NCBI GenBank assembly: GCA_964370625.1
Contig: CAYJKB010000009.1
Span: 1 to 55,317, forward strand
Direction: 5' to 3'
Length of the DNA stretch: 55,317 bases
From: CAYJKB01 sp964370625
GTDB lineage: Bacteria > Bacillota > Clostridia > Oscillospirales > Butyricicoccaceae
Shown: piece by piece, positions 7,265-15,647 of the stretch
How positions within the stretch are numbered: position 1 is the stretch's first letter
How the letters are laid out: each line of letters opens with the position of its first letter
The notes under the pieces: generated by a model
What the model was told of the DNA's origin: nothing
The model's database searches: none
The model's input: only the letters and a program-made list of their open reading frames with translations
Translations under genes and position numbers: made by a program

Positions 7265-8740
7265 ATGGATTTATTTAACAAAACTGCCTTTGAGTTATCT
7301 GAAATGCTTAAAAAAGGTGAAGTAAGCTCAGTTGAGATTACTAAAGCATCTTTTGACCGTACAAAAGCTGTTGATGACACAATTAAGGCTTATATAACTT
7401 TAAACGAAGAAAAAGCACTAGAAAGTGCAAAACTTGCCGATGAAAAACGTGCAAAAGGTGAAGTTTCATCACCACTTGCTGGTATTCCAATCGCTGTAAA
7501 AGATAATATCTGTACAGAAGGTTTACTTACAACTTGTGCGTCAAAAATGTTACACAACTTCAGACCACCATATAACGCTACAGTAGTTGAAAAACTTGGT
7601 GCTAGCGATATGATTATCACAGGTAAAGTCAATATGGACGAATTTGCAATGGGTTCTTCTTGTGAAAACTCCGCTTTTGCAATATCTACTAACCCACACG
7701 ACACTACTCGTGTAACTGGTGGCTCATCAGGTGGTAGTGCAGCTGTTGTAGCATCTGCTCAAACTGCAATTTCACTAGGTTCTGATACAGGTGGTTCTAT
7801 CCGTCAACCTGCATCATTTACAGGTACTGTAGGTCTAAAACCTACTTATGGTGCTGTATCTCGTTATGGTTTAATCGCTTTTGCATCATCACTTGACCAA
7901 ATAGGTCCGTTTACACGTTCAGTGCGTGACTCTGCTATGATTGCTGATGTAATTTATGGTTATGACGGTTTGCACGATTCTACATCTGTTCAAAAAGATG
8001 GTTTTGGCAACTTTGCAAACAACCTTAAAGCAGATGTTAAAGGTTTAAGAATTGGTCTGCCTAAAGAATATTTTGAAAAAGGTATTTCTGATGAAGTGAA
8101 AAATTCTGTGCTAGCTGCTGCTGAAGAATACAAAAAAATGGGTGCTGAAGTTTTTGAAATTTCTCTACCAATGGTAGAATATGCACTTCCAATTTACTAT
8201 ATTATTTCCTCTGCTGAAGCATCTTCTAACCTTGCACGTTTTGACGGTGTAAAATATGGTTATCGTGCTGAGGGCTTTGATGATTTAATCAGCCTTTATG
8301 TAAAAAGCCGTTCAGAAGGTTTTGGTTCTGAAGTTCAACGTCGTATTATGCTAGGAACTTATGTGTTATCTTCTGGATATTATGATGCTTACTATAAAAA
8401 AGCTCGTGCAGCTCAACGTAAAATCAAAGAAGAATTTGCACAGGCATTTACAAAATGTGATGTAATATTAACACCAGTAAGCCCTACAACTGCATTTAAA
8501 ATCGGCGAAAAATCTGGCGACCCACTTGAAATGTACATGGGTGATATTTGTACTGTTTCTGTAAACATTGCAGGGCTTCCATCTATCGTTACTCCTTGTG
8601 GTTTTGGTGCTGGCAATCTGCCTATCGGTATGCAACTTATCGGCCCTCGTTTTGGAGAGCAAACACTGCTTAACACTGCTCACGCATACGAAGAACACAC
8701 TGGTTTAACTAATATTATCGGCAAAGGAGGAAGTTTGTAA
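7265..8740 (+). CDS. gatA: Asp-tRNA(Asn)/Glu-tRNA(Gln) amidotransferase subunit A
   Basis: The amidase subunit: it releases ammonia from glutamine for the transamidation done by GatB. The amidase-signature Ser-cis-Ser-Lys triad is intact at Lys79 (AVKDN), Ser154 (GGSSGGS) and Ser178 (DTGGSIR), the numbering usual for this family. It is 491 residues long. AGGAGG stands just before the ATG. The stop codon overlaps the gatB start (TAATG), so A and B are translationally coupled. Codon use is visibly richer in C-ending codons than in the flanking genes, consistent with high expression. Confidence 0.97.
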   Translation: MDLFNKTAFELSEMLKKGEVSSVEITKASFDRTKAVDDTIKAYITLNEEKALESAKLADEKRAKGEVSSPLAGIPIAVKDNICTEGLLTTCASKMLHNFRPPYNATVVEKLGASDMIITGKVNMDEFAMGSSCENSAFAISTNPHDTTRVTGGSSGGSAAVVASAQTAISLGSDTGGSIRQPASFTGTVGLKPTYGAVSRYGLIAFASSLDQIGPFTRSVRDSAMIADVIYGYDGLHDSTSVQKDGFGNFANNLKADVKGLRIGLPKEYFEKGISDEVKNSVLAAAEEYKKMGAEVFEISLPMVEYALPIYYIISSAEASSNLARFDGVKYGYRAEGFDDLISLYVKSRSEGFGSEVQRRIMLGTYVLSSGYYDAYYKKARAAQRKIKEEFAQAFTKCDVILTPVSPTTAFKIGEKSGDPLEMYMGDICTVSVNIAGLPSIVTPCGFGAGNLPIGMQLIGPRFGEQTLLNTAHAYEEHTGLTNIIGKGGSL

Positions 8741-10170
8741 TGAATTATGAAGTAGTAATTGGTCTTGAAGTTCATGCAGAACTTTCAACTAATAGTAAAA
8801 TTTTCTGTTCTTGTCCTGCACATTTTGGTGGGGATATAAATACACATTGTTGTCCTGTTTGTACAGGTATGCCTGGGGCACTTCCAGTGCTTAACCGAGA
8901 AGTTGTAACTTATGCTGCTAGAATGGGTCTTGCAACTGGTTGTACTGTAAACAGACTTTGTAAAAGTGACCGTAAAAACTATTTTTACCCTGATTTACCT
9001 AAAGCTTATCAAATTTCACAATTTGATGTGCCAATCTGTGAAAATGGTACTGTAGAATTTTATGTAGGCGATGAAAAGAAAAGTATTCGTCTAGAGCGTA
9101 TTCATTTTGAAGAAGATGCTGGTAAACTGCTTCACGATGAAGGAGAAGGCACAGTAGTTGACTTTAACCGTTGTGGTGTGCCACTAATCGAAATGGTAAC
9201 TCACCCTGACCTTCGTTCTTCTGCTGATGCTAAAGAATTTTTAGAGGCGATTAAAACTACACTATCATACCTTGATATTTGTGACTGTAAAATGGAAGAG
9301 GGTTCAATCCGTTGTGATATTAACGTATCACTTCGTCCATTTGGTCAAGCTGAATACGGCACAAGAGTTGAAATGAAAAACGTAAATACATTCTCTGGTG
9401 CTGTACGTGCTATTGATTATGAAGTTGCACGTCAAACAGAAATTCTAAACAAAGGTGGAACTATCGACCAAGAAACTCGTCGTTGGGACGATGTAAAACA
9501 AAAAAGCACAGTTATGCGTACTAAAGAAGATGCACATGACTATCGTTATTTCCCAGATCCAGACCTTATCGCTGTGGAAATTGACGATACTTGGATGGCT
9601 GAAATCGGTGCTGATATGCCAGAACTTCCACTATCTCGCTTTGAGCGTTATCTTAACGAATTTGGCATGTCAAGAAAAGATGCTTTTGCACTATCTACGG
9701 TATATGAGCGTGCAAACTTCCTTGATACAGCTGTAAATATGAATAAAGTTGCACCAAAAAGTGTTGCTAACTGGTTACTTTCTGATGTATCTAAATATTT
9801 AAATGATAAAGCTATAGAGCTTTCGGATACTAAACTTACACCAGAAAAATTAGTTGAGCTTATCGCACTTATCGAAGATGGCACTATCAGTGGAAACGCT
9901 GGTAAAAAAGTTTTAGTTTCTCTATTTGAAACAGAGGACAGTGCATCTGCTATTGTTGATAAAATGGGACTTCGTCAAGTAAGTGACGAGGGTGCTATTG
10001 CGAAAATTATCGATGAGGTGCTAGCTAATAATCCAAAATCTGTTGAAGATTACAATGCTGGTAAAAAGAATGCTATCGGTTTCCTTGTAGGTCAATGTAT
10101 GAAAGCATCTAAAGGCCAAGGTAATCCACAAATTATAAATAAACTACTAACTGAAAAATTAGGTGGGTAG
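8740..10170 (+). CDS. gatB: Asp-tRNA(Asn)/Glu-tRNA(Gln) amidotransferase subunit B
   Basis: Kinase/transamidase subunit that phosphorylates the misacylated Glu or Asp on tRNA and transfers ammonia to it. The N-terminus (YEVVIGLEVHAEL) is the PET112/GatB signature. Conserved cysteines that can bind zinc follow (CSCPAHFG...CCPVC). The C-terminal YqeY-like tail ends with NPQIINKLLTEKL. The length of 476 is normal. The start overlaps the gatA stop by one base and a strong terminator follows, so the operon ends here. The gatCAB set implies that the organism uses the indirect route for Gln-tRNA and perhaps Asn-tRNA. Confidence 0.97.
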   Translation: MNYEVVIGLEVHAELSTNSKIFCSCPAHFGGDINTHCCPVCTGMPGALPVLNREVVTYAARMGLATGCTVNRLCKSDRKNYFYPDLPKAYQISQFDVPICENGTVEFYVGDEKKSIRLERIHFEEDAGKLLHDEGEGTVVDFNRCGVPLIEMVTHPDLRSSADAKEFLEAIKTTLSYLDICDCKMEEGSIRCDINVSLRPFGQAEYGTRVEMKNVNTFSGAVRAIDYEVARQTEILNKGGTIDQETRRWDDVKQKSTVMRTKEDAHDYRYFPDPDLIAVEIDDTWMAEIGADMPELPLSRFERYLNEFGMSRKDAFALSTVYERANFLDTAVNMNKVAPKSVANWLLSDVSKYLNDKAIELSDTKLTPEKLVELIALIEDGTISGNAGKKVLVSLFETEDSASAIVDKMGLRQVSDEGAIAKIIDEVLANNPKSVEDYNAGKKNAIGFLVGQCMKASKGQGNPQIINKLLTEKLGG

Positions 10171-10177
10171 AGAAAAA

Positions 10178-10209
10178 ACAGGGTGTGTCACATTGTGACA
10201 CACCCTTGT
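10178..10209 (+). terminator. Terminator of the ligA-gatCAB operon
   Basis: GGGTGTGTCAC-att-GTGACACACCC (10181-10205), extended by ACA/TGT and followed by TTTTTGCTTTTATT. The core is almost identical to the terminator at 35877-35905. Confidence 0.85.
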
Positions 10210-10215
10210 TTTTGC

Positions 10216-10260
10216 TTTTATTAAAATTGTCGTTTGACGGTTGGAGTTTTGTTATAATAT
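10216..10260 (+). repeat. Left terminal inverted repeat of the MITE-like element
   Basis: A 45-bp sequence that matches the reverse complement of 10763-10807 at 40 of 45 positions by hand alignment. It contains a short internal palindrome around CGTTTGACG. Confidence 0.7.
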
Positions 10261-10762
10261 ATACTTATTTCTTTTTCATTACTTTTTGTCTTTGTCAAGA
10301 TGGCAATTAGCCTTTACCGAATATACTAACTTATTTTTATTACTTGCGTAACGGCAAGTAATCAAGCGTTTTTACTTTTGGACTTGTCAAAAGTAAAGTC
10401 AAAATCGCTTTGCTCAGTGCCATCACATCATTAAAATTAAGCTAAAACGTACTCCTCTGGTTGTGAGCGAAACGTTTATACTGTACTCCGTACTAGATTA
10501 TGCTTATTTTTATATTCCCACGTGCAGAAAAAAGGATTGTACCAATCTCTTTCCAAGCCATTACATCAATCTCGTAAATTTACATATGTGCATTTCACTT
10601 TTGTTAAAATATAGCACAGAGTGCGTTACATACATGTCTGCACACAGGACAACCACAGAAAAAATGAGTAGACCAGCGTTGCCAAACATTGTGGCAAAAG
10701 CGATTTTACCTTTATTTTTGTAGGGGACGGCGTCCTCGACGTCCCTCTTTATATTCACTAAA

Positions 10763-10807
10763 ATATTATATAAAAACTCCAGCCGTCGAACGGCAATTTT
10801 AATAAAA
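10763..10807 (-). repeat. Right terminal inverted repeat of the MITE-like element
   Basis: Reverse-complement partner of 10216-10260, with five mismatches. It includes the hairpin CCGTCGAACGG. The inverted pair CAAGATGGC (near 10297) and GCCATCTTG (near 10846) lies partly inside and partly outside this boundary, hinting at nested insertions. Confidence 0.7.
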
Positions 10808-10859
10808 AAACTTAAATTAAATTAATTAGGACAGCCAGCCATCTTGTGAAAGATAAAAC

Positions 10860-10878
10860 GGGACGGAAAAACCGTCCC
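10860..10878 (-). terminator. Terminator of the DUF815-rlu-AEC operon
   Basis: GGGACGG-aaaaa-CCGTCCC. Read on the minus strand it is followed by GTTTTATCTTT, and it lies 50 bp after the AEC transporter stop codon. Confidence 0.7.
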
Positions 10879-10928
10879 ATGTATAACATATAGAAAATTC
10901 ACACAAACTCTAATTTACATTTTAAATA

Positions 10929-11861
10929 TTACATAACAATCCATGCGAAAATTGAAAAGGCAATCAGTGTAAAAATAGTATATACTGTAAGGACTGAAGA
11001 AAGATAAGATGTTTCATTTTTTTCATGAATATAAACAGAATAAGCATAACTTGGTGGCAACATAAATACAACAATTACTGCATATCTATAAAGTGGCTCA
11101 TCTGGAACAAGCATCGCTACAAAATGATACATTAAAAATCCGAAAAAGCCGAAAACTATCATACGAGAAAAAACTGCTTTAAATGTTTCGAAGACATTGA
11201 TTTTTGAGAAATCAATTCCATACCCAACAGCAATTAAGATTAAAGCACTGATTGGGGCTGATAAATGAACAAGAGTAGCATCTAAAACTATGCCAAAAGA
11301 CGAATTTTGGATTAATTCACTAATGCCTGAAACACTTATCAAAATTCCAAATAAAATGCCTATGTTTATGGGGGTAATAAAGCTTTTAAGAACATCTTTT
11401 GTATTAATTTCATCATGATTTTTAAATAGGATTTTAGTTGCTAAAAAGCCAAAAAACACAAAAGCTATACCTAAATCCATAACAGCTAAATAATGCAAAT
11501 TTTCAGCACCAAAAAGCATTATAAATAGTGTAAATCCAAGTGTTCCACCTTCAATACTTGCACACATATAGGGCAAAATTTGAGATTTTGATTTAAAAAG
11601 TCGCATTAATAAATTTCCAATAGAGAAAGATAATAAAGAAATTACAGACATAGTAAGGCAAATTATCAACATATCTAGGGTGAAATCAACCTTATAAAAA
11701 GCATTGAATACTGTTGCTGGAATTAAAAAATTCATGATAATTGTTTTGATATCATTAATGCTTTGATATGAAACTATTTTTCTGTGACGAATAATTACAC
11801 CAATTAAAAGTGTGATAATAAGTGGTATAATTAGCGATAAAACGCTAGTCGTATTTTCCAT
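10929..11861 (-). CDS. AEC family transporter (auxin efflux carrier/malate permease type)
   Basis: A 310-residue integral membrane protein with about ten predicted helices in two halves. It carries the family-typical N-terminus of a helix followed by GVIIRHRKI and MNFLIPATVFNAFYK. In the second half, PPSYAYSVYIHEK resembles the conserved P-x-A...Y-A segment of AEC proteins. The family exports or takes up organic anions such as malate; the substrate here is unknown. The start ATG at 11861 follows AAAGGAAAC. It is the last gene of the minus-strand operon, 20 bp after the pseudouridine synthase gene. Confidence 0.85.
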   Translation of the reverse strand: MENTTSVLSLIIPLIITLLIGVIIRHRKIVSYQSINDIKTIIMNFLIPATVFNAFYKVDFTLDMLIICLTMSVISLLSFSIGNLLMRLFKSKSQILPYMCASIEGGTLGFTLFIMLFGAENLHYLAVMDLGIAFVFFGFLATKILFKNHDEINTKDVLKSFITPINIGILFGILISVSGISELIQNSSFGIVLDATLVHLSAPISALILIAVGYGIDFSKINVFETFKAVFSRMIVFGFFGFLMYHFVAMLVPDEPLYRYAVIVVFMLPPSYAYSVYIHEKNETSYLSSVLTVYTIFTLIAFSIFAWIVM

Positions 11862-11881
11862 TTAGTATAAGTTTCCTTTCG

Positions 11882-12760
11882 TTATAAAGCTAAAACTTGT
11901 TGCATATCTTGTGGAGGTTTAACTTCAAAATTCATTTGTTGTTTTGAAATTGGATGAACAAAAGAAAGTTTCCACGAGTGAAGAGCTTGACGTGTAATAT
12001 GTGCATAATCTGGGTTATATAAAAAATCTCCAATTAAGGGGAAACCTATATGTTTCATATGTACTCTTATTTGATGTGTTCTTCCTGTTTCAAGCTTAAT
12101 ATGCATGAGGCTATGCTTTTCATTGTTTTTAATTCGTTGAAAATGTGTAACAGCATGTTCGCCACGTGAAAAGTCAACAATACGCTCAATTGTTCCTTCA
12201 TAAGCTCTGATTATTGGAGCTTCAATAGTACCATTAATTGGCGTGATACCGCTGCAAATAGCAAGGTATTCACGCTTTATTTTACGTTCTTTTACCATGT
12301 TTGATAAAATAGCAGCAGAAAACATATGTTTTGCAACAACAAGCAAACCAGTGGTATCTCGGTCAAGCCTGCTGACAGAGCGAAAAACAAAGGGTGTATC
12401 ACGAAACTTATAAGCTAGTGCATTTCCTAAAGTATTTTCATAATTTCCTTTAGATGGATGACAAGGCATGTCAAACGGCTTATTTATAACAATAATATCT
12501 TCATCTTCATAAACAATATCTACAGGCAAATTTACAGGTATTATGTTTTCAGAGGGTGCTTCGTCAATAACTTTAATGGATAAAACTTGACCAGAAGTCA
12601 GCTTATAATTTGTGAAAATAAGTTTATCATCAATTGAAATACCCATATCAGTTTGTTTTAAATGAGTAATTAAATTTCTGGATACACCATTTTTACGCAA
12701 AAATGAATCGACGGTATAGCCGTCGAATTCATCAGGGATAGTAAAGTTTACACGTTTCAT
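11882..12760 (-). CDS. RluA-family RNA pseudouridine synthase
   Basis: Isomerises uridine to pseudouridine, probably in 23S rRNA. The N-terminal 65 residues look like an S4-type RNA-binding domain (SFLRKNGVSRNLITHLK). The catalytic domain follows, with the signature SRLDRDTTGLLVVAK, in which Asp133 is the nucleophile, and GRTHQIRVHMKHIGFPLIGD near residue 215. The length of 292 fits RluD/RluC-type enzymes, but the exact target uridines cannot be assigned. It starts three bases after the stop of the AAA ATPase gene, with CGGAG as ribosome binding site inside that gene. Confidence 0.9.
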   Translation of the reverse strand: MKRVNFTIPDEFDGYTVDSFLRKNGVSRNLITHLKQTDMGISIDDKLIFTNYKLTSGQVLSIKVIDEAPSENIIPVNLPVDIVYEDEDIIVINKPFDMPCHPSKGNYENTLGNALAYKFRDTPFVFRSVSRLDRDTTGLLVVAKHMFSAAILSNMVKERKIKREYLAICSGITPINGTIEAPIIRAYEGTIERIVDFSRGEHAVTHFQRIKNNEKHSLMHIKLETGRTHQIRVHMKHIGFPLIGDFLYNPDYAHITRQALHSWKLSFVHPISKQQMNFEVKPPQDMQQVLAL

Positions 12761-12763
12761 TAG

Positions 12764-13975
12764 TTACTCCGATTTTTTAGATAATTCATGATAAATAAAT
12801 TGGCGTGCAGTACGTGGAGAACGCCCACTTTTACGAGTTGCAAAACGAAGTGCAAGTAAAAACAATTCTTCATCAGGTAAATCTATGTTATATTCTTCAG
12901 CAAGTTCTTTTACAATGAATAAATATTCATCTTTATCAGGATTTAAGAAAGTAACTTCAATTCCAAATCTATCAGATAATGAAGATGCACTTTCAATGCT
13001 ATCACGTAAATGAATTTCATCACCATCTCTGTCAGACATTTTCTCACGAACCATATGACGGCGATTAGAAGTTGCATAAATTATTACATTATATGGTCTT
13101 CCTGTGATGCCACCTTCTATAAATGCTTTAAGAGCTGTAAAGTTTTCATCTTCAGAGGAGAAAGATAAATCATCGATGAAAACAATGAATTTAAATGGAC
13201 TTTGAGAAAGTTTGCCACATAAATGTGCAAAAGTTTTGATTTGATGTATCTTAAGTTCTATAATTTTAAGTCCATCATTGGCAAATTCATTAACAACAGC
13301 TTTAACAGTTGAAGATTTTCCTGTACCTTTATCTCCATACAAGAGTATATTATTCGAAGTTTTACCTTGCATAAATGCACGAGTATTAAGTAAAATAGTT
13401 TCTTTTTGCCTTGTATATCCTTTAAGGTCACAAAGTTTTATGTCATCAGTTGCAACAGCGATACAAGGTTTATCATCTTCATAATAAAACGCAGTTCCAC
13501 GAGCAAAATAACCAAAGCCATTTGTTTTATAAAGATTATATAAATCTTCTGCACTTTTAAGGGGAAATTCGCTTTTATCAAATGAAGGCAATATCTCAAA
13601 AATATCTATGTAATTAGGAAATTTTTGTTTAGCAACCTGTAAAATATCACCAGAGCTAATTGAGCAAACTTGTGAAATTACATCAATATCAAAATTAATA
13701 GCTTTTATAAGACTTTCATTTATATCAGAAAAAGCTGATTTATAACATAGCTTTGAAAAATTATTTTCATCATAAAGAATTTCTTTCAAAAAAATATCAG
13801 CTATATTTGAAGAATTATAAATAGATAACACTTCACTATAAGCTGTACAGAATTTTTCAGGTGATGAATAGAGTGAATTTAATAAATTTTGAATTGTAGA
13901 AAGTGAATTATTTTTTTTAATATCAGCAAAAGATGATATTACAGAGATTTTAGCAGAAAGTTTTAAAAATTCCAA
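12764..13975 (-). CDS. DUF815 AAA-type ATPase
   Basis: A 403-residue protein with a helical N-terminal half and a C-terminal AAA+ domain. The Walker A is GDKGTGKS (214-221). The Walker B is an FIDDLSF segment, followed by a sensor-like stretch, YATSNRRHMVREKMSDR. This combination is typical of DUF815 proteins, which are uncharacterised ATPases widespread in Clostridia. The start is TTG 13975 with AAAGGAG about ten bases upstream. First gene of an operon with the pseudouridine synthase and AEC transporter; no functional link between the three is known. Confidence 0.85.
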   Translation of the reverse strand: MEFLKLSAKISVISSFADIKKNNSLSTIQNLLNSLYSSPEKFCTAYSEVLSIYNSSNIADIFLKEILYDENNFSKLCYKSAFSDINESLIKAINFDIDVISQVCSISSGDILQVAKQKFPNYIDIFEILPSFDKSEFPLKSAEDLYNLYKTNGFGYFARGTAFYYEDDKPCIAVATDDIKLCDLKGYTRQKETILLNTRAFMQGKTSNNILLYGDKGTGKSSTVKAVVNEFANDGLKIIELKIHQIKTFAHLCGKLSQSPFKFIVFIDDLSFSSEDENFTALKAFIEGGITGRPYNVIIYATSNRRHMVREKMSDRDGDEIHLRDSIESASSLSDRFGIEVTFLNPDKDEYLFIVKELAEEYNIDLPDEELFLLALRFATRKSGRSPRTARQFIYHELSKKSE

Positions 13976-14010
13976 AGTTAATTAACTCCTTTAATGGTTT
14001 TAATATTCTT

Positions 14011-14039
14011 ATTATACACAAAAAGTGCCTATTATACAA
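14011..14039 (-). promoter_or_regulatory. Promoter of the DUF815 operon
   Basis: On the minus strand: TTGTAT (14039-14034), a 17-bp spacer and TATAAT (14016-14011), about 35 bp upstream of the TTG start. Confidence 0.55.
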
Positions 14040-14107
14040 TATACAAAAGTAATTATAATGCATATTATATAATACAAAGTTTTGATAGTTTTGTTTAGGA
14101 GGAACGT

Positions 14108-14332
14108 ATGTATCATTCAGTTATTATCTGTAAATCACAGACAGAAGCTTTTAAAATATCAAAAATATTGCGGAATAATTTGATAAATAATTCAGTGATA
14201 AAGCCACCACGTGAAATGCTTATAAATAGCTGTACATTTGGTGTCAAAATTAATGAAGGAAATCTAAATCAAGCATTATGTATACTAAAGAAAATTAGTT
14301 TTTCTCCGAAAGGAATTTATACGATGGAATAA
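14108..14332 (+). CDS. DUF3343 protein, putative sulfur/selenium carrier
   Basis: A 74-residue protein with the DUF3343 pattern: a hydrophobic first strand, AFKISKILRNN, then PPREMLINSCTFGVKI with a conserved Pro-Pro-Arg and a single cysteine in the middle. Such proteins are often called Se/S carrier-like because they sit beside cysteine-desulfurase homologs, and here too the next gene, 56 bp downstream, is one. The proposed role, receiving persulfide sulfur or selenium on the cysteine, is inference. AGGAGG precedes the ATG. A small AAGAAT/ATTCTT hairpin lies between the two genes. Confidence 0.75.
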   Translation: MYHSVIICKSQTEAFKISKILRNNLINNSVIKPPREMLINSCTFGVKINEGNLNQALCILKKISFSPKGIYTME

Positions 14333-14388
14333 AATTTAAGAATGAAAAATTCTTGAATTTATTCAGAAGAGAAGCGTGGTGATATAAA

Positions 14389-15543
14389 ATGATATATTTT
14401 GATAACGGTGCCACAAGCTTTATAAAACCAAGAGCTGTAATTGAAGCTGTTGAAAAAGGCTTTTATAGATTTGCTGGTGCTGGAAGAAGTGGCCATAAAG
14501 CGAGCTTGGATGCATCGAGAGTTGTGTATGATTGTAGAGAGAAAATTGCTCAAGTGTTTGGAATGTCAGATAGTCAAAATGTGATATTTACACATAATGC
14601 AACTTATGCGCTTAATATGGCAATAAAAGGGATGCTTAAAAATAAAAAAGGTGATGTAACTGTTTCGGGATATGAACATAATTCAGTTATGAGGCCACTT
14701 AAAGCACTTGAAAAATACGGAATAAACACAAATATTGCAGTGAGTATGTTATTTGATCCTGATGATTGTGTAAAAATGTTTAGAAGAAATATCTCAAGAA
14801 AGACAAAACTTGCAGTTGTAAATCATGTATCAAATGTATTTGGATTTATTCAGCCGATTAAAGAACTTGATAATTTATTTTATAGTTTAGGTATTCCGAT
14901 GATTATTGATGCTTCACAATCAGCTGGTGTAATTCCTCTTAATATTTCTTCATTCAAAAGCGTAGTTGCAGTTTGTATGCCGGGGCATAAAGCATTATTT
15001 GGACCACAAGGGACTGGAATTATGCTTCTTACAGATAAATCAACACTTTCGACAATAATAGAAGGTGGAACAGGTAGTTCATCATCGGAAGAATTACAAC
15101 CTGATTTTACACCTGACAGATTTGAAAGTGGTACACTCAATACGCATGGAATTTGTGGACTTTATGAAGGGATTAAATTTGTAGATAATTTAGGAATTGA
15201 AAACATAAGAGATGAAGAACATGAACTAGTTTGTCATGCATATGAAGTGCTTCGCAAAGTGCCAGATACTAAAATTTATTTTAGCATGGATAAAGATATT
15301 CAAAGTGGAGTAATCTCTTTTATAAATAATAATTTTCGTTGTGAAACCTTAGCAGATTTGTTGTCAGCACAGGGTGTATTTACAAGAGCAGGGTTACATT
15401 GTGCACCAAATGCACATAAATGTGCAATGACATATGCTACAGGAACTGTGCGAATTAGCTTCTCACCTTTTAACACTCATGCAGAAATTAACGAATTTGG
15501 TAAAATTTATGAAAACATTGTATTAAAAAATATTAAAAATTGA
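14389..15543 (+). CDS. Cysteine desulfurase-like PLP enzyme
   Basis: A class V aminotransferase-fold enzyme expected to take sulfur (or selenium) from cysteine as an enzyme-bound persulfide. Key residues can be placed: His97 in YEHNS stacking on PLP, Asp174 in IIDASQS, the PLP lysine Lys201 in MPGHKALFGPQGTG, and the mobile-loop cysteine Cys338 in GLHCAPNAHK. Total length is 384 residues, the size of the short desulfurase subfamily of Clostridia rather than canonical IscS. It pairs with the DUF3343 gene just upstream and probably shares its transcript. IscU is not nearby, so a role in Fe-S assembly is uncertain. Confidence 0.85.
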   Translation: MIYFDNGATSFIKPRAVIEAVEKGFYRFAGAGRSGHKASLDASRVVYDCREKIAQVFGMSDSQNVIFTHNATYALNMAIKGMLKNKKGDVTVSGYEHNSVMRPLKALEKYGINTNIAVSMLFDPDDCVKMFRRNISRKTKLAVVNHVSNVFGFIQPIKELDNLFYSLGIPMIIDASQSAGVIPLNISSFKSVVAVCMPGHKALFGPQGTGIMLLTDKSTLSTIIEGGTGSSSSEELQPDFTPDRFESGTLNTHGICGLYEGIKFVDNLGIENIRDEEHELVCHAYEVLRKVPDTKIYFSMDKDIQSGVISFINNNFRCETLADLLSAQGVFTRAGLHCAPNAHKCAMTYATGTVRISFSPFNTHAEINEFGKIYENIVLKNIKN

Positions 15544-15564
15544 AAAGTATTACTGCGAAAGATA

Positions 15565-15593
15565 TTCACAATTAAAATAAATTATGGTAGAAT
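15565..15593 (+). promoter_or_regulatory. Promoter of the cdaA-cdaR operon
   Basis: TTCACA (15565-15570), a 17-bp spacer and TAGAAT (15588-15593), 55 bp before the cdaA start. An AATATTAATTCGAATATTAATT direct/inverted repeat fills the leader. Confidence 0.5.
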
Positions 15594-15647
15594 AATTATA
15601 AGTGTTTAACGAATATTAATTCGAATATTAATTAAAGTAATGATTGG

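Larger units (their letters stand above)
10216..10807. mobile_element. MITE-like element or decayed insertion, about 590 bp
   Basis: This gene-free stretch (10171-10928 holds no credible CDS) is bounded by imperfect 45-bp terminal inverted repeats. Inside are further hairpins: TTACTTGC-GTAACG-GCAAGTAA near 10340, ACTTTTG...CAAAAGT near 10370, and GGGGACG...CGTCCC near 10724. The last contains a GGACGGCGTCCTCGACGTCC-type palindrome of the sort I associate with dispersed repeats in gut clostridia. Two short open frames overlap here on opposite strands (about 10463-10723 plus and 10561-10758 minus), but neither has a ribosome binding site or a recognisable product. No transposase is present, so mobility would need one in trans. 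A clear target-site duplication was not found by eye. Confidence 0.6.

Noticed and set aside
6922..7380. 152-codon minus-strand frame across gatC
   Set aside because: Mirror frame of gatC and the start of gatA, both clearly real.
10463..10723. 86-codon plus-strand frame inside the MITE-like element
   Set aside because: No ribosome binding site; it overlaps an opposite frame and palindromes of the element; codon use unlike neighbours.
10561..10758. 65-codon minus-strand frame inside the MITE-like element
   Set aside because: It covers the GGACGGCGTCC palindrome, shows no family features and lacks a start signal.
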